A stretch of DNA of 64,000 bases from Priestia megaterium (GTDB lineage: Bacteria > Bacillota > Bacilli > Bacillales > Bacillaceae_H), in the NCBI GenBank assembly GCA_008180335.1, contig VTEF01000001.1, positions 498,636-562,635 on the forward strand, given 5' to 3'. Made by a program: the position numbers and the translations under genes. Positions within the stretch are counted from its first letter, which is position 1; each line of letters begins with the position of its first letter. Positions 1 to 8,757 of this stretch are shown here, piece after piece. The notes beneath the pieces were generated by a model, which was not told the origin of the DNA, ran no database searches, and worked only from the letters and a program-made list of their open reading frames with translations.

Positions 1-1266
1 TTTACTGTATTTGGCGGTGCACTCGGCGAGATGCATGCTAAAAAGATTGCACATGTGATGGATTTAGCTGCTAAAACAGGTGTTCCTTTTATTGGCTTGA
101 ACGATTCAGGAGGAGCTCGAATTCAAGAAGGAGTAATGTCGCTAGACGGATATGGACACATTTTTTATCGAAATGCTATTTATTCTGGTGTTATTCCTCA
201 AATTTCCGTCATTATGGGACCTTGTGCAGGAGGGGCTGTGTATTCCCCTGCCATTACAGACTTTGTGTTTATGGTTGAACGAACAAGTCAGATGTTTATT
301 ACCGGCCCTAAAGTGATTGAAACAGTAACAGGTGAATCCATTACTTCTGAAAACTTGGGAGGAGCCGCTGTTCACAATGAAATAAGCGGAAATGCTCATT
401 TTAGTGCTTCGTCTGAAGAAGCGGTATTACAACAAGTTCGTCTGCTCCTTAGTTACCTACCATCATCCAATGAAGAAAAAGCTCCTGAAGAGTGTTACGA
501 AGAAGAAAGTGATTATCGCCCAGACCTGTTAGATCTTATCCCTTTTGATGCAGTAAGACCTTACGATGTTCGATCAGTCATTAAAGAAATTGTTGATCAA
601 AATTCATTTTTGGAAGTGCAAAAAGACTTTGCCAAAAATATTGTAATTGGTTTAGCCCGTATCAAAGGAAAAGTAGTAGGGCTTGTGTGTAATCAGCCAA
701 AAGTAATGGCAGGCAGCTTAGATATTAACTCCTCAGATAAAGCCGCACGTTTTATCCGTTTTTGCGACTCATTTCATATTCCTCTTATCACATTTGAAGA
801 TGTAACAGGTTTTTTCCCTGGTATTAAACAAGAACATGGCGGCATTATTCGTCATGGTGCCAAAATTTTATATGCGTACTCAGAGGCAACTGTTCCGAAA
901 ATAACTGTTATTTTGCGAAAAGCGTATGGCGGAGCGTATGTTGCATTAAACAGTAAATCCATTGGTGCAGACCTAGTCTATGCATGGCCGAATGCTGAGA
1001 TTGCTGTAATGGGCCCCAAAGGAGCTGCCAATATTATTTTTGCAAATGAAATAAGCAATAGTGAAACGCCAGAGGCCGTAAGAACTGAAAAGATTGAACA
1101 ATATCGAAATAAATTTGCAAATCCTTATGTAGCTGCAAAAGCTGGAATGGTAGATGATGTAATTGATCCTAGAGACACGAGAATAAAGTTAATACAAGCA
1201 CTTGAAATGTTACAAAATAAAAAGGAAGAGCGTCCAAGGAAAAAACATGGTAACATACCATTATAG
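1..1266 (+). CDS. yqjD: Acyl-CoA (propionyl-CoA-type) carboxylase beta subunit, 5' truncated by window
   Basis: The reading frame is open from base 1, so the N-terminus (roughly 90 residues for a family of about 510) lies outside the window; 421 residues are visible. It is the carboxyltransferase (crotonase-fold) subunit that moves carboxyl from biotin to an acyl-CoA such as propionyl-CoA. Visible family motifs are GGARIQEG with SLDGYGHIF, the oxyanion segment CAGGAVYSPAITD, MAGSLDINSSDKAARFIRFCD, YGGAYVALNSK and MGPKGAANIIF. The M20 peptidase gene follows after 25 bases, as yqjE follows yqjD in B. subtilis. Substrate preference (propionyl-CoA versus methylmalonyl-CoA decarboxylase subunit) cannot be settled from this subunit alone. 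Confidence 0.93.
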   Translation, partial: FTVFGGALGEMHAKKIAHVMDLAAKTGVPFIGLNDSGGARIQEGVMSLDGYGHIFYRNAIYSGVIPQISVIMGPCAGGAVYSPAITDFVFMVERTSQMFITGPKVIETVTGESITSENLGGAAVHNEISGNAHFSASSEEAVLQQVRLLLSYLPSSNEEKAPEECYEEESDYRPDLLDLIPFDAVRPYDVRSVIKEIVDQNSFLEVQKDFAKNIVIGLARIKGKVVGLVCNQPKVMAGSLDINSSDKAARFIRFCDSFHIPLITFEDVTGFFPGIKQEHGGIIRHGAKILYAYSEATVPKITVILRKAYGGAYVALNSKSIGADLVYAWPNAEIAVMGPKGAANIIFANEISNSETPEAVRTEKIEQYRNKFANPYVAAKAGMVDDVIDPRDTRIKLIQALEMLQNKKEERPRKKHGNIPL

Positions 1267-1291
1267 GTTAATTTTGGAGGGATTACATATT

Positions 1292-2413
1292 ATGATTAAT
1301 GAACAACGTTTAGTTGACTTATTTTTAGAATTAGTACAAGTAGATTCAGAAACAAAATACGAATCTGAAATTGCAAAAGTATTAACTGAAAAGTTTAAGG
1401 CTTTAGGTGTGAAAGTAGTAGAAGATGACACAATGTCTGTTACAGGGCACGGAGCAGGTAATTTAATCTGTACGCTTCCAGGTACAAAACAGGATGTAGA
1501 TACAATTTATTTTACTTCACATATGGATACAGTTGTTCCTGGTAAAGGAATTAAGCCTTCTATTGAAGATGGATATATTAAAAGTGATGGCACTACTATT
1601 TTAGGAGCGGATGACAAAGCAGGACTAGCGGCGATGCTTGAAGCGATTCAAGTGTTGAAAGAACAAAACATTGAGCATGGCACAATTGAATTTATTATTA
1701 CTGTAGGCGAGGAGTCAGGTTTAGTCGGAGCAAAAGCACTTGATTCAAGTCTGGTTACAGCAAAATTTGGCTATGCGCTTGACAGTGATGGAAAAGTTGG
1801 TGATATTATTGTAGCTGCTCCTACTCAGGCAAAAGTAAAAGCATCTATTTATGGAAAAACGGCTCATGCTGGCGTAGCACCAGAGCGAGGAGTTTCAGCT
1901 ATTACAATCGCTTCAAAGGCTATTTCAAGAATGCCGCTTGGTCGTATTGATGAAGAAACAACTGCAAATATTGGCCGCTTTGAAGGTGGTACGCAAACGA
2001 ATATTGTATGTGATTACGTATCTATTTTGGCGGAAGCTCGCTCTTTAATTCCAGAAAAAATGGAAGCACAAGTAGCAAAAATGAAAGAAGCATTTGAAAC
2101 AGAGGCTCAGGAAATGGGTGGAAGAGCTGAAGTAGATGTTCAAGTGATGTATCCAGGCTTTAAATTTGGTGAAGGAGATCACGTGGTCGAGATTGCTAAA
2201 AAAGCAATTGCAAGCATTGACCGTCCGTCACGCTTATTGCAAAGCGGAGGAGGAAGTGATGCCAATGTTATTGCAGGATTTAATATTCCAACTGTAAATC
2301 TAGCAGTAGGCTATGAAGATATTCATACAACTAGTGAAAAGATTCCTGTAGAAGAATTAGTAAAAACTGCTGAGTTAGTTGTGTCGATTGTAAAACAAGT
2401 ATCAGTATCTTAA
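1292..2413 (+). CDS. yqjE: M20-family metallopeptidase, peptidase T-like (YqjE)
   Basis: A 373-residue cytoplasmic zinc peptidase of the M20/peptidase T-like group. Likely metal ligands and base are visible: H77 and D79 in TSHMDT, D107-D108 in LGADDKAG, E140-E141 in TVGEES, and a C-terminal His in EDIHTTSEK. The frame stays open further upstream, but ATG 1292 follows a TGGAGG ribosome site at 1275-1280 and gives the usual family length, so it was chosen. It sits just after yqjD and is closed by a strong terminator, so the two probably form one transcription unit. The substrate is unknown; by family it is probably a di- or tripeptide. M20 enzymes also include carbamoyl-amino-acid hydrolases, but the sequence looks like the YqjE/PepT branch. 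Confidence 0.92.
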   Translation: MINEQRLVDLFLELVQVDSETKYESEIAKVLTEKFKALGVKVVEDDTMSVTGHGAGNLICTLPGTKQDVDTIYFTSHMDTVVPGKGIKPSIEDGYIKSDGTTILGADDKAGLAAMLEAIQVLKEQNIEHGTIEFIITVGEESGLVGAKALDSSLVTAKFGYALDSDGKVGDIIVAAPTQAKVKASIYGKTAHAGVAPERGVSAITIASKAISRMPLGRIDEETTANIGRFEGGTQTNIVCDYVSILAEARSLIPEKMEAQVAKMKEAFETEAQEMGGRAEVDVQVMYPGFKFGEGDHVVEIAKKAIASIDRPSRLLQSGGGSDANVIAGFNIPTVNLAVGYEDIHTTSEKIPVEELVKTAELVVSIVKQVSVS

Positions 2414-2438
2414 AGGTTAAAAAAACATTCAATAAAGT

Positions 2439-2469
2439 AAAAGTCTTGGTTTTTGAGCCAAGACTTTTT
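2439..2469 (+). terminator. Rho-independent terminator after yqjE
   Basis: An 11-bp perfect stem (AAAAGTCTTGG paired with CCAAGACTTTT) with a T-rich loop and a trailing T run. It separates the yqjDE unit from the pyrimidine-degradation genes. Confidence 0.88.
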
Positions 2470-2609
2470 ACATATTGGTTAATTAAAAGTCTGAATTTTT
2501 TGACACTATGTATAATGAACGTACAACTTGTATTAAGTACAATAAATGTAATCTTACATTTTCAAAAAAGGAGATGAGTACATTCAGAAGTAATTGACAC
2601 AAAAAAATA

Positions 2610-2623
2610 TGTAAGCGCTTTCA
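2610..2623 (+). promoter_or_regulatory. Catabolite-responsive element (cre) upstream of preT
   Basis: TGTAAGCGCTTTCA, preceded by A, fits the CcpA site consensus WTGNAANCGNWNNCW at every fixed position. It lies 53 bases before the preT start codon, consistent with glucose repression of the pyrimidine-degradation genes. A TTGACA hexamer at 2594-2599 lies just upstream, but no good -10 stands at the right spacing, so the promoter itself is not assigned. Confidence 0.8.
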
Positions 2624-2675
2624 ATTTTAGAAAATATTCGATATATAGAAGAGAATTTATGAGGAGGCTGGTGCA

Positions 2676-4049
2676 ATGCAATTTTCAAGTGAACAGCGTG
2701 TGACTTTGCAAACAGTGATGCACAATTTCGATGAAGTGGAAAAAGGCTTATCAAATCAAGAGGCGATTGAAGAAGCCAATCGATGTTTGTACTGTTATGA
2801 TGCACCTTGTATACAAGCTTGTCCAACAGGAATTGATATTCCTTCTTTTATTAAAAAAATAGCCTCAGGAAATTTAAAAGGGTCTGCGCAAACGATTATG
2901 TCTTCTAATCCGATTGGAGCTAGCTGTGCTCGCGTCTGTCCCACAGAAGAGCTATGTGAAGGAGTATGTGTACTAAATCATTCGACAAAGCCAATTTTGA
3001 TTGGTGATTTACAGCGTTATGCAACGGATTGGGCTATTCAAAATGAGCAAGTATTATTTTCAAAAGGAAAGCCAAACGGAAAGCGTGTAGCGATTGTAGG
3101 TGCAGGGCCGGCTGGATTATCTGCTGCGAGAGAGCTAGCGCGCTTTGGTTATGATGTGACGATTTTTGAAGCAGAAAAAGAAGCTGGTGGACTGAATACG
3201 TATGGAATTGTTTCATTTCGCTTGCCGCAGGCCATTTCATTTTGGGAAGTAGAGCAAGTAAAAAAGCTGGATGTCAAAATTAGAACAAATGTAAAAGTTG
3301 GAGAAGATATAATGCCAAGTGAACTATTAAATGGCTATGATGCCGTTGCTTTAGCAATTGGAATGAGCAAAGTGCCATCTCTTCATATCGAAGGAGAAAA
3401 TTTAGACGGTGTGTATGATGCGATTGACTTTGTGAAAAAAACAAAATCACAAGCATTAACAACAGACTTTGTCGGAAAAAAAGTAGCAATCATTGGTGCT
3501 GGGAATACAGCGATTGATGGAGCGACGTGTTCAGTTCGATTAGGAGCGGAAAATGTAAAAATTTTATATCGCCGTACACGTGAAGAAATGACAGCTTATG
3601 ATTTTGAATATGAGTTTGCCAAACAAGATGGAGTAGAGTTTCGCTGGTTAACTGCTCCTACTCGAATTATTGGAGATGAACAAGGAAAAGTAGTAGGGAT
3701 CGAATGTATGAGAATGGCATTAAGCGAACCAGGCAGTGACGGAAGGAGGAAAACGGTTCCGTTAAAAGGGTCTGAGTTTACGATTTCGGTAGATGCTGTT
3801 GTGAAAGCAATTGGTCAAGAACGATATGTAACGTTAATTGAACAATTTAACTTAACACATGCTGATGGTGTCGTTCTTATTAATAAAGATACGTTTCAAA
3901 CATCTAATCCAAAAGTGTTTGCTTGTGGGGATGTTGTGTTTGGCAAAGGCCAAGGAGAAGCGATGGTTGTAACGGCTGCTCAACAAGGAAAAGAAACTGC
4001 TTATAATATTCATTTACAGCTGAAGAAAGAAGCGATTGAAACAGCTTAA
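2676..4049 (+). CDS. preT: NAD-dependent dihydropyrimidine dehydrogenase subunit PreT
   Basis: A 457-residue FAD/Fe-S electron-input subunit that takes electrons from NAD(P)H and passes them to PreA for reduction of uracil or thymine to the 5,6-dihydro form. The N-terminal domain carries two Cys quartets for [4Fe-4S] clusters (C37, C40, C45, C49 and C84, C88, C94, C98). An FAD-binding GAGPAGLSA begins at 142, and a second dinucleotide fold shows IIGAGNTAIDGA. The C-terminal ACGDVVFGKGQGEAMV is typical of the glutamate synthase small-subunit-like family. Start ATG 2676 has a GAGGAGG-like site just before. preA follows after 22 bases and completes the enzyme. A cre lies upstream. Confidence 0.93.
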   Translation: MQFSSEQRVTLQTVMHNFDEVEKGLSNQEAIEEANRCLYCYDAPCIQACPTGIDIPSFIKKIASGNLKGSAQTIMSSNPIGASCARVCPTEELCEGVCVLNHSTKPILIGDLQRYATDWAIQNEQVLFSKGKPNGKRVAIVGAGPAGLSAARELARFGYDVTIFEAEKEAGGLNTYGIVSFRLPQAISFWEVEQVKKLDVKIRTNVKVGEDIMPSELLNGYDAVALAIGMSKVPSLHIEGENLDGVYDAIDFVKKTKSQALTTDFVGKKVAIIGAGNTAIDGATCSVRLGAENVKILYRRTREEMTAYDFEYEFAKQDGVEFRWLTAPTRIIGDEQGKVVGIECMRMALSEPGSDGRRKTVPLKGSEFTISVDAVVKAIGQERYVTLIEQFNLTHADGVVLINKDTFQTSNPKVFACGDVVFGKGQGEAMVVTAAQQGKETAYNIHLQLKKEAIETA

Positions 4050-4071
4050 ATAAAAAAGGGGGAATGGATCT

Positions 4072-5352
4072 ATGGCAGATTTAACGATTAATTTAGCAGG
4101 AATCAAATCACCGAATCCATTTTGGCTAGCCTCGGCACCGCCAACAAATTCCGGGTATCAAGTTCAGCGTGCATTTGAAGCAGGATGGGGCGGAGCAGTA
4201 TGGAAAACGCTTGGAGATCCCATTTTAAATGTATCATCTCGATTTGCAGCAGTTAGTTTTAACGGTCAGCGTGTAGCCGGATTTAATAATATTGAGCTCA
4301 TTACTGATCGGCCATTAGAGGTAAACTTAAAAGAAATCTATGAAACAAAAAAGAAATTTCCAGACCATGCTATTATTGCTTCTTTAATGGTTGAGCCAAA
4401 ACAAGAAAAGTGGCATGAAATTGTTAAACGTGTTGAAGATGTAGGAGTAGATGGGTTAGAACTGAATTTTGGCTGTCCTCATGGAATGGCAGAGCGCGGA
4501 ATGGGAGCAGCATCAGGGCAAGTACCCGAGTTGGTTGAAAAACAAACATTTTGGGTGAAAGAAGCAGCAAAGACACCCGTTATTGTTAAGTTAACTCCAA
4601 ATATTACGGATATTACAGTAACTGCAGAAGCAGCGGTAAGAGGCGGAGCGGATGCTGTTAGTATGATTAATACGATTAATAGTTTAGCAGGCGTTGATAT
4701 TCATTCATGGAATACCATTCCGCACGTTGCAGGGAAAGGAGCTCACGGTGGCTATTGTGGTCCGGCCGTAAAGCCGATTGCATTGAATATGGTAGCAGAA
4801 TGTGCAAGAAGCCCTCATATTAATGTCCCCATCTCTGGGATGGGTGGTGTATCGAACTGGCAGGAAGCAGTAGAATTTATGTTGATGGGGGCAACAGGCG
4901 TTCAAGTCTGTACAGCGGCAATGCACCACGGGTTTAGAATTGTAGAAGATATGATTCAAGGACTAACTTATTATCTGGATGAAAGAGGAATTGAGAAGGT
5001 AAGCGATCTCGTTGGAAAAGCTGTAGTCAACTATTCGGATTGGGGAGATTTAGATTTAAATTATAAAGTAGTAGCACGAATTAACCCTGATAGCTGTATT
5101 AACTGTAACAAGTGTCATATTTCTTGTGAAGATACATCACATCAATGTATTGATATCCTAAAAGATCCATCTGGTAAACCTTATTTAAAAGTGCGTGAAG
5201 AAGACTGTGTAGGCTGTAATTTATGCTCAATTGTCTGTCCGGTGGATGGAGTTATTTCGATGGTTGAAGTAGAAAGTGAACAGCCTCCGCTGACATGGAA
5301 TGAACGCCAGGCAGCGTTAGCTATGGCATCTGCACAAAAGCTGGACGTATAA
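4072..5352 (+). CDS. preA: Dihydropyrimidine dehydrogenase catalytic subunit PreA
   Basis: A 426-residue flavoprotein with a dihydroorotate dehydrogenase-like FMN barrel (about 1-310) and a C-terminal two-cluster ferredoxin domain (C342, C345, C348, C352 and C379, C382, C385, C389). The active-site loop reads CPHGMAERGMGAASGQ. With PreT it interconverts uracil/thymine and the dihydropyrimidines, the first step of the reductive pathway. The position that in mammalian enzymes holds the catalytic Cys of ACGQ is Ser149 here. The start has GGGGG-type spacing upstream (AAAAAAGGGGGAATGG). It is followed after 20 bases by the dihydropyrimidinase gene, so preT-preA-hydantoinase look co-transcribed. 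Confidence 0.93.
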   Translation: MADLTINLAGIKSPNPFWLASAPPTNSGYQVQRAFEAGWGGAVWKTLGDPILNVSSRFAAVSFNGQRVAGFNNIELITDRPLEVNLKEIYETKKKFPDHAIIASLMVEPKQEKWHEIVKRVEDVGVDGLELNFGCPHGMAERGMGAASGQVPELVEKQTFWVKEAAKTPVIVKLTPNITDITVTAEAAVRGGADAVSMINTINSLAGVDIHSWNTIPHVAGKGAHGGYCGPAVKPIALNMVAECARSPHINVPISGMGGVSNWQEAVEFMLMGATGVQVCTAAMHHGFRIVEDMIQGLTYYLDERGIEKVSDLVGKAVVNYSDWGDLDLNYKVVARINPDSCINCNKCHISCEDTSHQCIDILKDPSGKPYLKVREEDCVGCNLCSIVCPVDGVISMVEVESEQPPLTWNERQAALAMASAQKLDV

Positions 5353-5372
5353 AAAGAAAAGGGGATGAAGGG

Positions 5373-6791
5373 ATGAAAAAGGTTATTAAAAACGGGGTAA
5401 TTGTCACAGCAGCTGATACGTACAAAGCGGATATTTTAATTGAAAATGGTGTGATTTCAGCAATTGGTAAAGAGTTTAATGAAAATAACTGTGAAGTCAT
5501 TGATGCAAAAGGTCATTATGTATTTCCTGGAGGAATTGATCCTCATACACATTTGGATATGCCATTTGGTGGAACGGTGACGAAAGACGATTTTGAAACC
5601 GGAACGATTGCTGCAGCATTTGGTGGAACAACAACGGTTATTGATTTTTGTTTGACAACTAAAGGAAAGCCATTACAAAGTGCGATTGAAACTTGGCATA
5701 AAAAATCAAAAGAAAAAGCTGCCATCGATTACAGCTTTCATTTAATGATTGGAGAAATGAATGATAAGGTCCTTAGTGAATTGCCAGCCATTATCGATAA
5801 CGAAGGGATTACATCTTTTAAAGTATTTATGGCTTATAAAAATGTGTTTCAGGCAGATGATGCAACATTATATCAAACATTAGTTGAAGCCAAAAAATTA
5901 GGTGCACTTGTCATGGTTCATGCTGAAAATGGAGATGTCATTGATTATTTAACAACGAAAGCACTAAAAGAAGGAAAGACCGCTCCAATTTATCATGCTC
6001 TTACTCGCCCTCCAGAGATTGAAGGCGAAGCAACAGGCAGAGCAGCTCAACTTACTGGATTAGCTGATTCTCAGCTTTATGTGGTACATGTCTCGTGTGC
6101 AGATGCTGTTAAAAAGATTGCACAAGCGCGTGAGCAAGGAATAAATATTTGGGGAGAAACATGCCCGCAGTATTTAGTATTAGATCAAACCTATTTAGAA
6201 AAGCCAAATTTTGAGGGCGCAAAATATGTCTGGTCTCCACCTTTACGAGAAAAATGGAATCAAGATGTACTATGGAATGCACTAAAAAATGGAGATTTGC
6301 AAACGCTTGGGTCTGATCAATGTTCCTTTGATTTTAACGGTCAAAAAGATCTAGGGAAAGAAGACTTTACTAAAATTCCAAATGGTGGCCCGATTATTGA
6401 GGATCGAATGAGTCTTCTATTCTCAGAAGGAGTTCAAAAAGGCCGGATTACACTTAATCAATTTGTTGATATGACTTCTACTAAAATAGCAAAGTTATTT
6501 GGTTTATATCCTAAAAAAGGAAGCATCGCAGTAGGTTCAGATGCTGACCTTTTAATTTTTGATCCTCATGTCAAACGGACAATCTCTGCTAATACTCATC
6601 ATATGGCGGTTGATTACAGTGCGTTTGAGGGAATGGAAGTGACGGGAGAACCAGTGTCTGTTTTATGTAGAGGTGAATTTGTAGTAAAAGAAAAGCAATT
6701 TGTCGGTCAAAAGGGATATGGTCAATATATTAAACGTTCAAAATTCAATGAACTGAACATAAATGGTGAAAATAAACAATTAACAATGTAA
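5373..6791 (+). CDS. hydA: Dihydropyrimidinase / D-hydantoinase
   Basis: A 472-residue binuclear zinc amidohydrolase that opens dihydrouracil or dihydrothymine (and 5-substituted hydantoins) to the N-carbamoyl-amino acid. All expected metal ligands are present: H58 and H60 in DPHTHLD, carbamylated K150 in TSFKVFMAYK, H183 in MVHAENGD, H239 in VHVSCADA and D315 in LGSDQCSFD. Length and residue numbering match the Bacillus/Geobacillus D-hydantoinases. It is third in the unit after preT and preA, which argues that dihydropyrimidines are the natural substrate. The next enzyme, beta-ureidopropionase, is not beside it. Confidence 0.95.
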   Translation: MKKVIKNGVIVTAADTYKADILIENGVISAIGKEFNENNCEVIDAKGHYVFPGGIDPHTHLDMPFGGTVTKDDFETGTIAAAFGGTTTVIDFCLTTKGKPLQSAIETWHKKSKEKAAIDYSFHLMIGEMNDKVLSELPAIIDNEGITSFKVFMAYKNVFQADDATLYQTLVEAKKLGALVMVHAENGDVIDYLTTKALKEGKTAPIYHALTRPPEIEGEATGRAAQLTGLADSQLYVVHVSCADAVKKIAQAREQGINIWGETCPQYLVLDQTYLEKPNFEGAKYVWSPPLREKWNQDVLWNALKNGDLQTLGSDQCSFDFNGQKDLGKEDFTKIPNGGPIIEDRMSLLFSEGVQKGRITLNQFVDMTSTKIAKLFGLYPKKGSIAVGSDADLLIFDPHVKRTISANTHHMAVDYSAFEGMEVTGEPVSVLCRGEFVVKEKQFVGQKGYGQYIKRSKFNELNINGENKQLTM

Positions 6792-6823
6792 AAGTCAGCC
6801 ATTCTTCTTTATAAATAAGAGTT

Positions 6824-6873
6824 GAGACAGTAACTTATCAAATTGAGTCTTTCATTTGATAAGTTGCGGTCTC
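6824..6873. repeat. Imperfect inverted repeat between hydantoinase and permease genes
   Basis: GAGACAGTAACTTATCAAAT and ATTTGATAAGTTGCGGTCTC pair over about 18 of 20 positions around a 10-base loop. There is no real T tract after it (CTCTTGTACA), so it may be a weak terminator, an mRNA-stabilising hairpin or an intergenic repeat. It would lower expression of the permease relative to the enzymes if it acts as a partial terminator. Confidence 0.55.
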
Positions 6874-7009
6874 TTGTACAAATAAAGCTAGAAAAAGAAC
6901 ATTTGTCCCTATTTAAACAAAGAGAAAATAAAAGCTAAAGCAACTTAGCATTAGTTTTTAAAATAAAAGTTCTAACATGTTTTATTAGAAAATATGAGGG
7001 GGACATGGA

Positions 7010-8485
7010 ATGAAAAAACAAGGATCTTATTTAAAATCTCCAGACTTACTGCCAATAGCTTATAAAGAAAAAACAATTGGCACATTAGGTTTTTCTCTTA
7101 TGTGGGTAAGTATGGCTGTCGTGTTAGCAGCTTTTGCCATTGGCGGTGCAGGTGTTCAAAGTTTATCGCTGGGCTGGGTTGTGCTTGCAACAATTATTGG
7201 TTCAGTAGCAATTGGACTGTTTGTCACAATTATTGGTGATATTGGTATTGAACATGGACTTTCGTTTCCTGTTTATATGCGCGCACCATTTGGAACAATT
7301 GGTACACATATCCCATCCATTGTTCGAGGGCTAGCGGCATCATGTTGGTTTGGAATTAACACCTATTTTGGTGCAACGGCAATGAATGGAATTTTAAATG
7401 CAATGTTTGAGTTTAACAATTGGCTAATTTGTTTTTTCATTTTTGCTATCCTTCAGTTAGTGAATACAGCGTTAGGAATTAAGGCTGTAGAACGGTTTAC
7501 GGATTTAGCAGCGCCGGTTATCATCATCATTTCTGCTTGGATGTATACGACTCTTTCAGACCAAGCGCTAGCTCAAGGGCGGGGAGTATGGAATTGGATT
7601 GAAAGCCCTGTAACAGGCGGTGCGGCTATTACTGCATTTATTGTTGTCATAATGAGTAATATGGGGTTTTGGGCAACACTAGCTGCGGATATCCCTTCTA
7701 TTTCCCGTTTTATTAAAGCTCCTAAATATGAAAAAAATTGGGTCAAACGAAATAAAAGTGCTTTAGTAGGCAGCGTGGTTGCTTTGCCGCTTACCCAAAC
7801 ATTTATGGTGATTATAGGTGGGGTTTCTTATATTGCCGTTAAAAACTATGATCCGGTTGTAGCGCTGCAAGAAGCAGCAAGTGGTTTTGTTCTTGGTATA
7901 TTACTATTAATGGTCGTATTTGCACAATGGTCTACGAATATTTCAGCTAATCTCATTCCAGCAGCAACAATCTTTTCGAATGTAGGAGGCCCGAAAGTTC
8001 CGTTTTGGGTTGGTGTTATGATTGCTGGTATTGTAGGAACGCTCGTTCAACCATGGAGTCTATTTAATGTCATTATTCCAGCTTTATTAGTAATAGGAGG
8101 AATTTTATCAGCTATCGTTGGTATATTATTTGCAGACTATTATTTATTAAGAAAGAGACGAGTTAATGTCATAGAATTATATGAAGAGCAAGGTCAATAT
8201 CAATACTTTCATGGATTAAACATAGCGGGATTGCTTTCATGGATAATTGGTGGAGCATCTGCTTATATGTTGTCTACCTACTCATTTGTTGTGGGATTTT
8301 TAGCTGGAGCAGCTTGTTACTATGTATTAGCTAAATATTGGTGGTTTCAGAAATACAAGCAAGCAGAAATTGAGAATCCAAGTGATGAGGCATATCTGGG
8401 TATTACAGTTGGACGTGAGTGGACGATTAAGACTGAAGCGGAAATAGTACCTGTACAAAATGATCAACCAATTTCTGTAGATTGA
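7010..8485 (+). CDS. pucI: NCS1-family nucleobase/allantoin/hydantoin permease
   Basis: A 491-residue integral membrane transporter with about 12 hydrophobic segments, of the nucleobase:cation symporter-1 family. Typical features are the N-terminal SPDLLPIAYKEKTIGT, LGFSLMWVSMAV, the SFPVYMRAPFGTIGTHIPS loop and FADYYLLRKRRV near the C-terminus. The closest B. subtilis type is the allantoin permease PucI, but the same family includes uracil, hydantoin (Mhp1) and thiamine carriers. The neighbouring PreTA and hydantoinase suggest uracil, dihydropyrimidine or hydantoin as cargo; this is inference. ATG 7010 follows GAGGGGGAC at good spacing. Confidence 0.9.
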   Translation: MKKQGSYLKSPDLLPIAYKEKTIGTLGFSLMWVSMAVVLAAFAIGGAGVQSLSLGWVVLATIIGSVAIGLFVTIIGDIGIEHGLSFPVYMRAPFGTIGTHIPSIVRGLAASCWFGINTYFGATAMNGILNAMFEFNNWLICFFIFAILQLVNTALGIKAVERFTDLAAPVIIIISAWMYTTLSDQALAQGRGVWNWIESPVTGGAAITAFIVVIMSNMGFWATLAADIPSISRFIKAPKYEKNWVKRNKSALVGSVVALPLTQTFMVIIGGVSYIAVKNYDPVVALQEAASGFVLGILLLMVVFAQWSTNISANLIPAATIFSNVGGPKVPFWVGVMIAGIVGTLVQPWSLFNVIIPALLVIGGILSAIVGILFADYYLLRKRRVNVIELYEEQGQYQYFHGLNIAGLLSWIIGGASAYMLSTYSFVVGFLAGAACYYVLAKYWWFQKYKQAEIENPSDEAYLGITVGREWTIKTEAEIVPVQNDQPISVD

Positions 8486-8494
8486 GGTGTATAT

Positions 8495-8707
8495 ATGTCT
8501 AATTATCAAGATTTTGTCGTTGAAAGAGAAAAAATTGATTTTTTAATACAGAGCGGGTTTAAAATTAAAAGTGTTAATGAGAATTTAAGCGGTGCTTTCA
8601 TTGAATTTGAACGTACTCATAAAGGTGAGAAAGAAAATCAGATATTGCATATTTTAACAGCTGATGCTCGGAAATACTTTTCAGGCATATTAATTCAACA
8701 AATATAA
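8495..8707 (+). CDS. Small uncharacterised protein (70 aa) downstream of the permease
   Basis: A 70-residue acidic/basic soluble protein with no signal peptide or membrane segment and no motif I recognise. It begins 9 bases after the permease stop with GAGGTGTATAT as ribosome site, so it is translated with the permease. The middle (about residues 25-60) looks like an alternating strand/helix unit ending IEFERTHKGEKEN and ILTADARKYFSG. A strong terminator follows directly, marking the end of this transcription unit. It may be an accessory or sensor protein for the pathway, but nothing in the sequence proves it. Confidence 0.75.
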   Translation: MSNYQDFVVEREKIDFLIQSGFKIKSVNENLSGAFIEFERTHKGEKENQILHILTADARKYFSGILIQQI

Positions 8708-8710
8708 AAG

Positions 8711-8757
8711 AAAAGCACCTTTCTGCGAGAATTTAAGCAGAAAGGTGCTTTTTTTAT
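8711..8757 (+). terminator. Rho-independent terminator closing the preT-to-permease unit
   Basis: A 15-bp perfect stem (AAAGCACCTTTCTGC with GCAGAAAGGTGCTTT), 10-base loop and a run of seven or more T. Confidence 0.93.

Noticed and set aside
1292-2413. YqjE as the missing beta-ureidopropionase
   Set aside because: It is an M20 enzyme, but it is of the PepT/YqjE branch, sits behind yqjD as in B. subtilis, and is separated from the pathway by a terminator.
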